A DNA stretch of 64,000 nucleotides from Acidovorax sp. CCYZU-2555 (GCF_018413525.1 NZ_JAHCDD010000011.1:1-64000); one strand, 5' to 3'. Numbered from the stretch's first letter, positions 8,157 to 16,940 are shown. Program-made: numbers and translations. Notes: generated by a model from the sequence alone, not told the origin.

Positions 8157-10274
8157 TCAATCTGCCTTGTTGAGGCTGTCGAAGCCCTTGCCCTCTTGGA
8201 CCAACCGCACCAGCAATGGCGCGGGCTGCCAGAACAGCGGGTCTTCCTTGGCGAAGGCTTCGATGTCGGCCAGGATCTTGGGCAGGCCTTCCATGTCGGC
8301 CCACTTCATCGGGCCGCCGCGGTGGCGCGGGAAACCATAGCCCGACATGAAGGTCACGTCGACGTCCAGCGGGCGCAGGGCAATGCCCTCTTCCACGACC
8401 TTGGCGCCTTCGTTGACCATGGCCGCCATGTAGCGGCGCAGGATCTCGGCTTCGGTGAACGTGCGCGGCGTCACGCCCTTCTTCTGGCGTTCGGCGTCGA
8501 CGATGGCCAGCACTTCGGGGTCGGGCTGGCCCACGCGCGCGCCTTGCGGGTAGAGGTAGAAACCACGGCCGGTCTTCTGGCCGAACCAGCCGCGCTCGCA
8601 GATGCGGTCGGCGATTTCAACGTAGCGCGCCGCGGGGTTGCGCGTCGCGGCGCGGCGCTTGCGTGTCGCCCAGCCGATGTCGCCACCGGCAAGGTCCGTC
8701 ACCTGGAACGGGCCCATGGGATAGCCGAACGAACGCACGGCGGCGTCGATCTCGTAGGGGCTGGCGCCGTCTTCCATCAGGTAGTCGGCGGCCTGCTTGT
8801 ACACGGCCAGAATGCGGTTGCCGATGAAGCCGTCGCAGACCCCGGCACGCACCGGCACTTTCTTGAGCTTCTTGGCCAGCTCGAACGCCGTGGCGACGAC
8901 ATCGGCGCCGACCTTGGACGGCACAACGATCTCCAGCAGCTTCATGATGTTGGCCGGGCTGAAGAAGTGCAGACCGATCACGTCCTGCGGACGGCGGGTC
9001 GCGTCGGCAATCGCTTCGATGTCGAGGTAGGAGGTGTTCGTCGCCAAAACTGCGCCGGGCTTGCAGACGCGGTCGAGTTCGCGGAACACGGCTTTCTTGA
9101 CTTCGAGGTCTTCGAACACCGCTTCGATCACCAGATCGACCTGGGCGATGTCGTCGTAGCTGGTCGACGGCGTATAGCGCGCCATGATCGCCGCCTTGGC
9201 ATCGGCCGTGAGCCGGCCCTTGGCGATCAGGCCGTCATAGACCTTCTCGACATTCGCCTGGCCGCGCGCGATCGATTCGGCATCGCGCTCGATCATGGTC
9301 ACGGCATAGCCGGCGTCCAGCGCCGACACGGTGATGCCCGCGCCCATGGTGCCGCCGCCGATGATGGCGATGGTGGAGAACGCGCGCGGCGCGGCCAGCT
9401 TGGCTTCGGGCACCTTGGCGACTTCGCGTTCGGCAAAGAACGCATGCACCAGACCGGCGCGCTGCGGGCTGGCCACGCATTCGATGAACTGCGCGCGCTC
9501 GAAAGCCAGCGCTTCGTCGAACGGCTTTTGCACCGCGGCCTGCACGCATTCGATGATCTTCAGCGGCGAGAACAGACCGCGGCTTTTCTTCGCGGTCTCG
9601 GCCTTGAGCACTTCGAGTTCGGCCAGCGCGGCTGCGGCGTCGACAATCACGATATCGCGCGTGCGGCGCACGGGCGCGTTCTGCGCCAGCAATTCATTGG
9701 CATAGGCCAGGCCTGCGGCGACCGGGTCCGTGGCTTCGACCAGCTGGTCCACCAGGCCGGCTTTCAGCGCGGCCTTGGCGTTCAAGGGCTTGCCGCCGAG
9801 CATCAGTTCGGTTGCGGGCTTGACGCCCATCAGGCGCGGCGCGCGCTGCGTGCCGCCCGAGCCGGGCAGCAGGCCCAGCAGCACTTCGGGCAGGCCCAGG
9901 CTGGCGGCCGGCAGCGCCAGGCGATAATGCGCCGACATGGCGACTTCGAGGCCGCCGCCCAGCGCCGCGCCATGGATGGCAGCGATCACCGGCTTGCTGC
10001 AGTTTTCAATAGCGCCGCAGACTTCGGGCAGCGACGGGGGCACGGGCGGCTTGCCGAATTCGCGGATATCCGCGCCGGCAATGAAGGCCTTGCCCGCACC
10101 GACCAGCAGCACGGCCTGCACGGCGTCATCGGCCTCGGCCTGCTGAATGGCCGCGGCCAGTCCCTGGCGCACGGCCTGGCCCAGCGCGTTCACAGGAGGG
10201 TTGTCGATCGTCACCACCAGGATGGCGCCGTGAAGGGCCGTGTTGACAGCTAAAGCGAGGGGGGCAGCGCCCAT
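8157..10274 (-). CDS. Bifunctional enoyl-CoA hydratase / 3-hydroxyacyl-CoA dehydrogenase (FadB/PimF type)
   Basis: The 705-residue fusion has an N-terminal crotonase domain (about residues 1-190, with AFIAGADIREFG and GAALGGGLEVAMSAHYRLA), then an NAD-binding Rossmann domain starting near residue 300 (AIIGGGTMGAGITVSALDAG) and two C-terminal hydroxyacyl-CoA dehydrogenase domains (HFFSPANIMKLLEIV, GFIGNRILAVYKQAADYL). It hydrates enoyl-CoA and oxidises 3-hydroxyacyl-CoA. The ATG at 10274 follows GGAGA and starts MGAAPLALAV; earlier in-frame codons lie in the promoter region. It heads the operon and is divergent from a LysR gene that probably controls it. Confidence 0.92.
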   Translation of the reverse strand: MGAAPLALAVNTALHGAILVVTIDNPPVNALGQAVRQGLAAAIQQAEADDAVQAVLLVGAGKAFIAGADIREFGKPPVPPSLPEVCGAIENCSKPVIAAIHGAALGGGLEVAMSAHYRLALPAASLGLPEVLLGLLPGSGGTQRAPRLMGVKPATELMLGGKPLNAKAALKAGLVDQLVEATDPVAAGLAYANELLAQNAPVRRTRDIVIVDAAAALAELEVLKAETAKKSRGLFSPLKIIECVQAAVQKPFDEALAFERAQFIECVASPQRAGLVHAFFAEREVAKVPEAKLAAPRAFSTIAIIGGGTMGAGITVSALDAGYAVTMIERDAESIARGQANVEKVYDGLIAKGRLTADAKAAIMARYTPSTSYDDIAQVDLVIEAVFEDLEVKKAVFRELDRVCKPGAVLATNTSYLDIEAIADATRRPQDVIGLHFFSPANIMKLLEIVVPSKVGADVVATAFELAKKLKKVPVRAGVCDGFIGNRILAVYKQAADYLMEDGASPYEIDAAVRSFGYPMGPFQVTDLAGGDIGWATRKRRAATRNPAARYVEIADRICERGWFGQKTGRGFYLYPQGARVGQPDPEVLAIVDAERQKKGVTPRTFTEAEILRRYMAAMVNEGAKVVEEGIALRPLDVDVTFMSGYGFPRHRGGPMKWADMEGLPKILADIEAFAKEDPLFWQPAPLLVRLVQEGKGFDSLNKAD

Positions 10275-10320
10275 GGACGATTCTCCGGGAATGGCATTAA
10301 TTGCACCATTGTGGACACGC

Positions 10321-10377
10321 CAAACAATCTTGACAATTACATGGACGATTGACAGACTGTCAAACAATCTTTGACAA
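10321..10377. promoter_or_regulatory. LysR operator region between divergent genes
   Basis: A perfect 15-bp palindrome TTGACAGACTGTCAA lies at 10349-10363 and contains a T-N11-A LysR box. A near-identical direct repeat flanks it: CAAACAATCTTGACAA at 10321-10336 and CAAACAATCTTTGACAA at 10361-10377, exactly 40 bp apart. The array sits in the 110 bp between the fused beta-oxidation gene and the LysR gene, where autoregulatory and activation sites of LysR proteins usually are. TTGACA sequences inside it could also be -35 elements. Confidence 0.6.
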
Positions 10378-10384
10378 AGCTTCC

Positions 10385-11290
10385 ATGGAACTCCACTCCC
10401 TCACCCTGCTGGTGGACATTCTTGACGCCGGTAACCTGAGCCAGGCCGCGCGCAACCTCAAAATGACGCGCGCCAACGTGAGCTACCACCTCAACCAGCT
10501 CGAAAAATCCGTAGGCGCCCAATTGGTGCGCCGCACCACGCGCCGCGTGGAACCCACCGAGGTGGGCCTACGCCTTTATGCGCACGGCCTGGCCATCCAG
10601 AACGAAATGCGCGCCGCGCGCGAAACCATCACCACGCTGGGCCAGGGCCTGCAGGGCCGCGTGGGCCTGAGCGTGCCCAGCGGCTACGGCCAGCTGGTGA
10701 TGTCCGACTGGCTGATCGACTTCAAGCGGCTGTACCCGTTCATCGTGCTCGACGTGCGCTTCGAGAACCGCGTCGATGATTTGATACGCGAAGAAGTCGA
10801 TATCGCCATCCGCGTGATGCCCGAGCCGCCGCCCACGCTGGTGGCGCGCGATCTGGGCCAGGTGCGCTACATCGCCTGCGCTTCGCGCGAATACGCGCGC
10901 ACCCACGGCCTGCCGACCGAACTCGAAGCGCTGCGCACCGCGCCGCTGATCACCGCCGGCGTGGTCGGGCGCCAGTTGCGCCTGAGCGCCTACCAGGGCA
11001 CGCGCCGCGAGGAAGTGATGCTCGAACCCACGCTGATTTCCGAGCACTTTCCTTTTCTGCGCCAGGGCATTCTGGCCGGCCTGGGCGTGGGCCTGGTGCC
11101 CGACTACGTGGTCGAAGACGCGGTCGCCAGCGGCGAAGTGCTGACCACGCTGGACGAGTGGCGGCTGAGCATTTTCGGCACGCAGATGTACATGCTCTAC
11201 ATGCCCCAGCGCCACCAGACGCGCGCGGTGCGCACCTGCATCGACTACCTGCTGGCGCGCGCCCGACCGCAGCAGGATCAGCCCGCGTAA
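10385..11290 (+). CDS. LysR-family transcriptional regulator
   Basis: The 301-residue protein has an N-terminal winged helix-turn-helix (GNLSQAARNLKMTRANVSYHLNQLEKSVGAQL at about residues 16-48) followed by a periplasmic-binding-like effector domain. The ATG at 10385 is preferred because it starts MELHSLTLLVDIL; an ATG at 10349 would begin inside the operator palindrome. It is divergent from the pim-like operon and is the likely regulator of it. The inducer, presumably an acyl-CoA or acid of the pathway, cannot be deduced. Confidence 0.9.
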   Translation: MELHSLTLLVDILDAGNLSQAARNLKMTRANVSYHLNQLEKSVGAQLVRRTTRRVEPTEVGLRLYAHGLAIQNEMRAARETITTLGQGLQGRVGLSVPSGYGQLVMSDWLIDFKRLYPFIVLDVRFENRVDDLIREEVDIAIRVMPEPPPTLVARDLGQVRYIACASREYARTHGLPTELEALRTAPLITAGVVGRQLRLSAYQGTRREEVMLEPTLISEHFPFLRQGILAGLGVGLVPDYVVEDAVASGEVLTTLDEWRLSIFGTQMYMLYMPQRHQTRAVRTCIDYLLARARPQQDQPA

Positions 11291-11407
11291 TAAGGCCGGG
11301 GTACGCAGACCGGCGCTGCGCAAACATGCAACCAATTCATTGACGAGGTTACGTACACGGAGCCGCCCGGCCGTCCGTTCACGGCCAAACCGCCTGCATC
11401 AACCGAA

Positions 11408-11421
11408 CGACCGTACGGTAG
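11408..11421. promoter_or_regulatory. Candidate TetR operator (site 1)
   Basis: CGACCGTACGGTAG contains the perfect palindrome ACCGTACGGT and lies 11 bp before the TetR start codon, the usual place for an autoregulatory operator. It fits CTACCGNNCGGTAG with one mismatch, as does a second site at 16820-16835 before an MFS pump gene. Confidence 0.5.
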
Positions 11422-11432
11422 GACCACGTAAA

Positions 11433-12035
11433 ATGCCCCGCATGGAACCCATTGTCTTGACCGCTTCCCGTTTGCAGGACGCCGCGCTCGCGCGCTTTGC
11501 GCTCCAGGGTTTCGACGCCACGTCGATGGCCGAAATCGCCGCCGACGTGGGCATCAAGAAGCCGTCGATCTACGCGCATTTCCGCAACAAGGACGCGCTC
11601 TACCTGAGCCTGATTCCGTTGATGATCACGGCCGAGCTGGACTACGCGAAGACCGTGCTGGTCGGCGGCGACACCATACGCGCGCAGATTCACGCCTATC
11701 TGCAGAGCATCCAGGTGCGCCACGACGAATCATTTCGCGTGCAGTTCTGGATGCGCGCGCTCTACACGCCGCCCGGCCATCTGCATGACCAGGTCATGGC
11801 GCTGATGCATGTGTTCATGGACGATCTCGAAGCCATCGTGCTCGCCGCGATCGCCGGCTCCAGTCTCGTGCCCAACCCCCAGGGCCTGAGCGCCGAAGTA
11901 TTGACCAAGACCTGCCTGGGCCTCATCGACTGCCTGCAAGTCGAGCTGACCTACGCCGGCCCGGCGAAGTTCGCGCGCCGGCTGCAGGCGGTCTGGGCGG
12001 TGTTCGAGGCCGCGACGCACACGCCGCGGCCTTAG
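11433..12035 (+). CDS. TetR-family transcriptional regulator
   Basis: The 200-residue repressor has the TetR DNA-binding signature LQDAALARFALQGFDATSMAEIAADVGIKKPSIYAHFRNKDALYLSL at the N-terminus and an all-helical ligand domain with a TetR_C-like region. The start is ATG at 11433 (MPRMEP) or 11442 (MEPIV); upstream open codons have a different composition and contain the operator palindrome. The gene is convergent with the LacI-type gene and overlaps it by four bases. Matching operators suggest it controls itself and the Bcr/CflA-type pump at 15523-16755. Confidence 0.88.
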   Translation: MPRMEPIVLTASRLQDAALARFALQGFDATSMAEIAADVGIKKPSIYAHFRNKDALYLSLIPLMITAELDYAKTVLVGGDTIRAQIHAYLQSIQVRHDESFRVQFWMRALYTPPGHLHDQVMALMHVFMDDLEAIVLAAIAGSSLVPNPQGLSAEVLTKTCLGLIDCLQVELTYAGPAKFARRLQAVWAVFEAATHTPRP

Positions 12036-13042
12036 AGACTGCGCCGCACGATGATCTCGTAGGGAATCTTTCGCACCCTCGATTCGACCTGGCCGGTCTC
12101 TATCTTCTGCAGCAGCATCTCGCCCGCCGCGCGGCCAATTTCGCCGCCATTGGTCCTGACCGTGGTCAGGCCTGGCGGCACTTCCGCGGCAATCTCGTAG
12201 TCCCCGTAGCCGGCCACCGAGAATCGGTCGGGCACGCTCCAGCCGCGGCGCATGCATTCGAAGAGCGCGCCCGATGCCACGATGTCGGTGACGCAGCAAA
12301 GGCCTTGCAGGCGCGGCTCCTGGGGTAGCAAGGCCTCCATGGCCAGACGCCCGGTGGCAAAGCCCACGCTCTCGGGCGCCGCAAAGACCAGATCGCTGCG
12401 CAGGCCTGCATCCTCCATGGCCTGCTGAAAGCCGCGCTGACGCTGGACATAGCGGTCGTTTTGCGGCGTGTCGTGCCCTGCCCAGCCTATGTGTTGCAAG
12501 CCTTTGGCAATCATCATGTTGGCGATATCGCGGGCCGCATCGAACAGCGAAAAACCCGCGGCCATGTCGATGCAGGGCTCCCGGTCCAGCCAGGTCTCCA
12601 CCACAGGAATGCCCGCCTGCCGGATCGAGGCCACCGTGCCCGCGCTGTGCTCGCCGCCGGTCATCACGATGCCGGCGGCGCGCCGCCCCAATAGGCTGCG
12701 TACCACGCGCTCTTCCTGCTCCGGGTGATCGGCCACGGCCAGCAGCAGCTCATAACCCCGCGCATGCAGGTAGTCGCCCAGCCCCTGCAGCGTCTTGGCG
12801 AAATTGGAGTTGCGCAGCGAAGGCACGAGCGCCGCCACCATGCGGCTGCTGCCCGACGCCAGGCTGCTGGCGATGAGATTGGGCACATAGCCAATGGCGG
12901 CCGCGATCTCCAGCACCTTCTGGCGTGTGTCCGGATGGACCTTGCCCGGGTGCTTGAAGCAATTCGACACCGTCATCGGCGACACGCCCGCGGCCGCGGC
13001 CAGATCCGCCATGGTCATATCACGCTTGCGTTCAAGCTTCAT
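12032..13042 (-). CDS. LacI-family transcriptional regulator
   Basis: The 336-residue protein starts MKLERKRDMTMADLAAAAGVSPMTVSNCFKHPGKVHPDTRQKVLEIAAAIGYVPN, a classic LacI helix-turn-helix and hinge, followed by a periplasmic-binding-like sensor domain with AGIVMTGGEHSAGT and GYGDYEIAAEVPPGLTTVR (GntR/GluR-type subgroup). AGAGGA lies a few bases before the ATG at 13042. It faces a Bug receptor and amidohydrolase, with one identical palindromic operator close to each start, so it very likely represses both itself and that operon. Confidence 0.93.
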   Translation of the reverse strand: MKLERKRDMTMADLAAAAGVSPMTVSNCFKHPGKVHPDTRQKVLEIAAAIGYVPNLIASSLASGSSRMVAALVPSLRNSNFAKTLQGLGDYLHARGYELLLAVADHPEQEERVVRSLLGRRAAGIVMTGGEHSAGTVASIRQAGIPVVETWLDREPCIDMAAGFSLFDAARDIANMMIAKGLQHIGWAGHDTPQNDRYVQRQRGFQQAMEDAGLRSDLVFAAPESVGFATGRLAMEALLPQEPRLQGLCCVTDIVASGALFECMRRGWSVPDRFSVAGYGDYEIAAEVPPGLTTVRTNGGEIGRAAGEMLLQKIETGQVESRVRKIPYEIIVRRSL

Positions 13043-13066
13043 GTAATTCCTCTTGCGCTGAAAAAA

Positions 13067-13078
13067 TGTAGCGCTACA
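13067..13078. promoter_or_regulatory. LacI operator O1 (TGTAGCGCTACA)
   Basis: This is a perfect 12-bp palindrome 24 bp upstream of the LacI-family start codon. It is identical to the site at 13162-13173. The central CG step and the -GCGC- core are typical for LacI-family operators. Confidence 0.8.
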
Positions 13079-13161
13079 ATTCCCTAACTTGCTGGCATCG
13101 GGCACTGCTTACCTCATCACCAATGGAATGGAATAGGTAAGCAATTTATTTGCTTTAATTT

Positions 13162-13173
13162 TGTAGCGCTACA
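13162..13173. promoter_or_regulatory. LacI operator O2 (TGTAGCGCTACA)
   Basis: This second perfect copy of the palindrome ends six bases before the Bug receptor ATG at 13180, where bound repressor would block initiation. The centres of the two sites are 95 bp apart, close to nine helical turns, so looping between them is feasible. Confidence 0.8.
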
Positions 13174-13179
13174 TATTTT

Positions 13180-14163
13180 ATGAAATCTATGAATTCCCTG
13201 CTCCGACTCGGAGGCACGTTGGTCGTCGCCGCGGCCGCTGTCTGCGCCCACGCCGACACCTATCCCAACAAGCTGATCAAGATTGTCGTGCCGTTTCCCG
13301 CGGGCGGCGATCTGGACCCCACCGCACGCGGTCTGGGCGAGCACTTTCGCGCGGCCTGGGGCCAGCCCTATATCGTCGAGAACAAGCCCGGGGCCAACGC
13401 CATGATAGGCACCGGCCAGGTGGCCAAGGCCGCGGGCGACGGCCATACGCTGCTGATTTGCTCGCCCGGGCCTATGACCATCAATCCAGGGCTGTACCCC
13501 AAGGTGCCCTACACCGTGGGCAAGGACATCCTTCCCGTGTCGCTGGTCGGCACCACGCCCATGGTGCTGGTGGCCAGCCATCGGCTTCCAGTCAAGAACT
13601 ATGCGCAGTTCGTGAACCACCTCAAGGCCAACGCCGGCAAGGTCTTCTACGCATCGGGCGGCACGGGCAACATCACCCATCTGGTGGCCGAGCTGTTCCT
13701 GCGCCAGGCCGGCGTCTCGGCCATCCATGCACCCTACAAGGGCGGCCAGGCGGCGATCACCGATTTGATCGGCGGGCATGTGGACTTCTATTTCAACCCC
13801 CTGCCCTCCGCGCTGGGCTATATCCACGCGCAAAAGGACAAGGTCATTCCACTGGCGGTCACTTCCCTCGAGCGCTCGCAGTTTCTGCCCGACGTGCCCA
13901 CGCTCAACGAGCTGGGGGTCAAGGGCTTTGACGTCAACTCCTGGTACGGCCTGTGCGCGCCGGGCGGCACGCCCAAGGAGGTGCTGACCCAGCTCAGCGC
14001 GGAAACCGCCAAGGCGCTCGCCAGCGGGACGCTGCCCGAACGCCTGCGCAGCCTGGGCACGACGCCGCAGGCCAGCAGCCCGGCGCAGTTCGCCGAGCAG
14101 ATCCGCAAGGAAGCCGCGAGCTGGCAGGCCATCATCAAGGAAAAGAACATCTCCCCGGATTGA
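13180..14163 (+). CDS. Bug-family TTT substrate-binding receptor
   Basis: The 327-residue protein has a signal peptide (LGGTLVVAAAAVCAHA, cleavage before DTYPNK), then KIVVPFPAGGDLDPTARG, VENKPGANAMIGTG, the IHAPYKGGQAAITDLIGG loop and the VTSLERSQFLPDVPTL segment, all Bug family motifs. Residues GGDLDPT replace the more common GG.TD. It is the first gene under the LacI operator and is 16 bp before an amidohydrolase, which points to uptake of a ligand that is then hydrolysed or decarboxylated. ATG at 13189 is an alternative start. Confidence 0.9.
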   Translation: MKSMNSLLRLGGTLVVAAAAVCAHADTYPNKLIKIVVPFPAGGDLDPTARGLGEHFRAAWGQPYIVENKPGANAMIGTGQVAKAAGDGHTLLICSPGPMTINPGLYPKVPYTVGKDILPVSLVGTTPMVLVASHRLPVKNYAQFVNHLKANAGKVFYASGGTGNITHLVAELFLRQAGVSAIHAPYKGGQAAITDLIGGHVDFYFNPLPSALGYIHAQKDKVIPLAVTSLERSQFLPDVPTLNELGVKGFDVNSWYGLCAPGGTPKEVLTQLSAETAKALASGTLPERLRSLGTTPQASSPAQFAEQIRKEAASWQAIIKEKNISPD

Positions 14164-14179
14164 GCAGGAGCCCGACCCC

Positions 14180-15496
14180 ATGACCCCAGACATCACCGGC
14201 GGCATTCCCGCCATCGACAACCACTCGCATGCGTCGATGGCCCGCTTTCGTACCATCGACCAGATCGATCGGCATTTTTCCACCGCGCATCTCGAAGCCA
14301 ACGTTCCCGCGGAGATCTACGACGCTTTCATCGCGGCCCGCAACAAGGGCGATACGCAGACGCTGGAGCAGCTCGAAGCCGCGCACCGCACCGAGACGCT
14401 GATGCAGCAAGGCGTGGCCTTTCGCTCCACGACCTTCTTTGCGCGCGCGCTCAGGGAAGGACTGGGCCGCCTCTATGGCCCGCAAGCCTCGGAAGAAGAA
14501 CAGATGGCCACGGCGCGCGAATGGAGCACGCGCGGCCCGTCCTATATCTATGACCAGGCGGTGCAGGTGGCCAACACCCCGATCGTGCTGGCCGATGTGA
14601 GCTATCTGGATCGTGAAGTCTGGAACCCGCAGCGCTATCGCCAGGTGATGCGCATCGATCCCTATGTGTATCCGTTTCATGATGGGCAGTCGGAGTTGCG
14701 CGGTACCGAGTTCCAGCGCTTCCATGCGGGTTTCGCGGCCGTGCTGCACAAGGAATTGCAGCGCCACGGCATGCAGCAACCGCCGCAGGGCTTCGATGAA
14801 TATCTGCAGTTTGTCGATGCTTCGGTACAGCAACGCGTCAGCGAAGGCGTGGTCAGTCTCAAGATCGCGTCCGCCTATGTGCGGCCGATTGACTTTCGCC
14901 CGGCTTCCTACGCCGATGCCGCCGCGGCCTATGCCGGCGTGTCGGCGGGACTGGCAGATGTCGATCGCCGGCCGCTGGAAAATTTCATCGTCCAGCGCCT
15001 GGCGCAGTTCGCCGCCGACCGCGGCCTGCCGGTGCAGATCCATGTCGGCATGGGCCACCCCGAGCCCGGCATGCGCATCGCCAACGGCGAGCCCTTTCTG
15101 CTCGAGACCTTTCTCAACATCCGTTCGCTCAACCGGCTCAAGGTCACGCTGCTGCATGGCGGCTACCCCTACTCCAGCCAGATGGCGGCCCTGGCGCAGA
15201 CCTATGGCAATGTATTCCTGGATTTCTCCTGGATGCCCTACCTGCACCACTTCTATCTGCGCCAGAAGCTCAGCGAGTGGCTGGAGATTCTGCCGGCCAA
15301 CAAGCTGCTGTTCGGCTCGGACGCCGGTGCGCCCGAGTTCCACGTCGCATCGGCGCACTTTGCGCGCCAGGCCCTGAACCATGTGCTGAACGACGGCGTG
15401 CAGCGTGGGGTTTGGAATGCGCAGCAGGTGGATTGGCTCGCCCGCCGCGCGCTGCACGACAACGCGGCGGAACTGCACGGGTTCGCTACGCTGTGA
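14180..15496 (+). CDS. Amidohydrolase-superfamily metal-dependent hydrolase (amidohydrolase 2 type)
   Basis: The 438-residue TIM-barrel protein has the metal-binding pair in PAIDNHSHASM near residue 15, a later histidine strand LPVQIHVGMGHPEPG, LKVTLLHGGYPYSSQ, and the C-terminal aspartate in KLLFGSDAGAPEFH. This order (HxH, H, H, D) is that of the amidohydrolase_2 group, which includes decarboxylases and uronate-isomerase-like enzymes. It is in the LacI-controlled operon with a Bug receptor. The substrate is unknown; a carboxylated or sugar-acid compound would fit the neighbours. Confidence 0.82.
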   Translation: MTPDITGGIPAIDNHSHASMARFRTIDQIDRHFSTAHLEANVPAEIYDAFIAARNKGDTQTLEQLEAAHRTETLMQQGVAFRSTTFFARALREGLGRLYGPQASEEEQMATAREWSTRGPSYIYDQAVQVANTPIVLADVSYLDREVWNPQRYRQVMRIDPYVYPFHDGQSELRGTEFQRFHAGFAAVLHKELQRHGMQQPPQGFDEYLQFVDASVQQRVSEGVVSLKIASAYVRPIDFRPASYADAAAAYAGVSAGLADVDRRPLENFIVQRLAQFAADRGLPVQIHVGMGHPEPGMRIANGEPFLLETFLNIRSLNRLKVTLLHGGYPYSSQMAALAQTYGNVFLDFSWMPYLHHFYLRQKLSEWLEILPANKLLFGSDAGAPEFHVASAHFARQALNHVLNDGVQRGVWNAQQVDWLARRALHDNAAELHGFATL

Positions 15497-15522
15497 TGCG
15501 CTGACCGCCCGGATGCATTCCG

Positions 15523-16755
15523 TCAGGCCGCATGCGCCTGGCGGCTCGATGCCGGACCGGCGATCCAGCAGCACAGCGCGGCCAGCACGCCGCAGACCAG
15601 GATGGCCGCCGGCAGCGGCACCAGCCCAGGCGCGGCCAGCGTGACCAGGCCGCCGACCACCGCGCCCATCAGGTATTGCAACAGCCCCATCAGCGCCGAG
15701 GCCACGCCGGCCTGCTCGCCCGCCTGGGCCATGGTCAGCGCCGTGAGGTTGCCAAACACCAGGCCCAGCGTCCAGACCGACAGCCCGACCAGGGCCAGAT
15801 AGACGCCCAGGCCCGCCACGCCCAGCTGCACCGCCAGCACCAAGGCCAGGCCTGCGAGCGCATGCACGGCGATGCCGGCCAGCAGCACGCGCTGCTCGCC
15901 CCAGCGTTTGGTCAGCCACAGGCTCAGCTGCCCGGCCGCGACGATGCCCACCGCATTCGCGGCGAAGAAGTAGCTGAAATGCTGGGGCGTCATGCCGAAA
16001 TGCTCGATCAGCACAAACGGCGAGGCACTGATATAGACAAACAGCGCACCCAGAATGAAACCGCCGGCCAGCGTATAGGCCATGAAACCCGCGTTGCGGA
16101 ACTGCTGCGCATAGGCGCGCAGGATGGCGCGCGCATGCAGCGGGGCGCGCTTTTCGCGCGGCAGGGTTTCGGGGATCGCGCGCAGGCCCCAGGCCGCGCC
16201 CAGCGTGCCGACCACGGCCAGCGTCCAGAACACCATGCGCCAGCCACCATGCGTCAGCAGATAGCTGCCGACAACCGGCGCAAGTATCGGCGCAATCATC
16301 ATCACCTGCATCAGCACCGAGAACACGCGCGCCGACTCCTGCACCGTGCAGACGTCCGACACGATGGCGCGCGGCGCGACCAGGCCTGCGGCCGCGCCCA
16401 GCGCCTGCAGAAAGCGCGCGAACAGCAGCCACTCGACGTTGGGCGCCAGCGCGGCCATGACCGAGCCCAGCACGAAGATGCCCAGGCCGATGAGCAGCGG
16501 CCAGCGCCGGCCATAGCGGTCGAGCAGCGGCCCGTAGAGGCCCTGTCCCAGCGCCAGGCCCACCAGAAAGACCGACAGCGTCTGCTGGATCTTGCCGGCC
16601 GATACGCCCAGCTCCTGCGCGACCGCGGGAAACGCGGGCAGGTACATGTCGATGGCCATCGCGTCGAGCGCGGTGATCATGGCCAGCAGAAAGAGAAACG
16701 GACCGCCGAAAGTCGGGGGTGGCGCCGCGGACGACGCAATGTGGGACGAAGTCAT
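15523..16755 (-). CDS. Bcr/CflA-family MFS drug efflux transporter
   Basis: The 410-residue protein has about twelve hydrophobic segments and family motifs: ALDAMAIDMYLPAFPAVAQELG in helix 1, GLALGQGLYGPLLDRYGRRWPLL (motif A), FARFLQALGAAAGLVAPRAIVSDV, and APILAPVVGSYLLTHGGWRMVF (motif C of DHA1 proton antiporters). It exports small drugs across the inner membrane using proton motive force. The ATG at 16755 was chosen to match the family; a longer frame extends into the promoter. A TetR-type operator lies 65 bp upstream. Confidence 0.9.
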   Translation of the reverse strand: MTSSHIASSAAPPPTFGGPFLFLLAMITALDAMAIDMYLPAFPAVAQELGVSAGKIQQTLSVFLVGLALGQGLYGPLLDRYGRRWPLLIGLGIFVLGSVMAALAPNVEWLLFARFLQALGAAAGLVAPRAIVSDVCTVQESARVFSVLMQVMMIAPILAPVVGSYLLTHGGWRMVFWTLAVVGTLGAAWGLRAIPETLPREKRAPLHARAILRAYAQQFRNAGFMAYTLAGGFILGALFVYISASPFVLIEHFGMTPQHFSYFFAANAVGIVAAGQLSLWLTKRWGEQRVLLAGIAVHALAGLALVLAVQLGVAGLGVYLALVGLSVWTLGLVFGNLTALTMAQAGEQAGVASALMGLLQYLMGAVVGGLVTLAAPGLVPLPAAILVCGVLAALCCWIAGPASSRQAHAA

Positions 16756-16819
16756 GAAACGATTCCTGGCGCGAAGCCATAAAGAGGTCCGTTGAAGCAG
16801 TGGTATGACAAACCACCTT

Positions 16820-16835
16820 CCTAACGGTCGGTAGG
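16820..16835. promoter_or_regulatory. Candidate TetR operator (site 2)
   Basis: CCTAACGGTCGGTAGG is an imperfect 16-bp inverted repeat (CCTANCGNNCGNTAGG is fully symmetrical). It sits 65 bp upstream of the MFS pump start. It shares CTACCGNNCGGTAG, allowing one mismatch, with the site before the TetR gene at 11408-11421. Confidence 0.5.
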
Positions 16836-16940
16836 CCATTCTAACGCGACCTGCTCACCCACGCCGACCCCGGTAAAAACCCTGATGTCTCCACGGTGAA
16901 CCTGCAAAGTCCGTGCTGCTGCAATAATATCGGCAACAAT

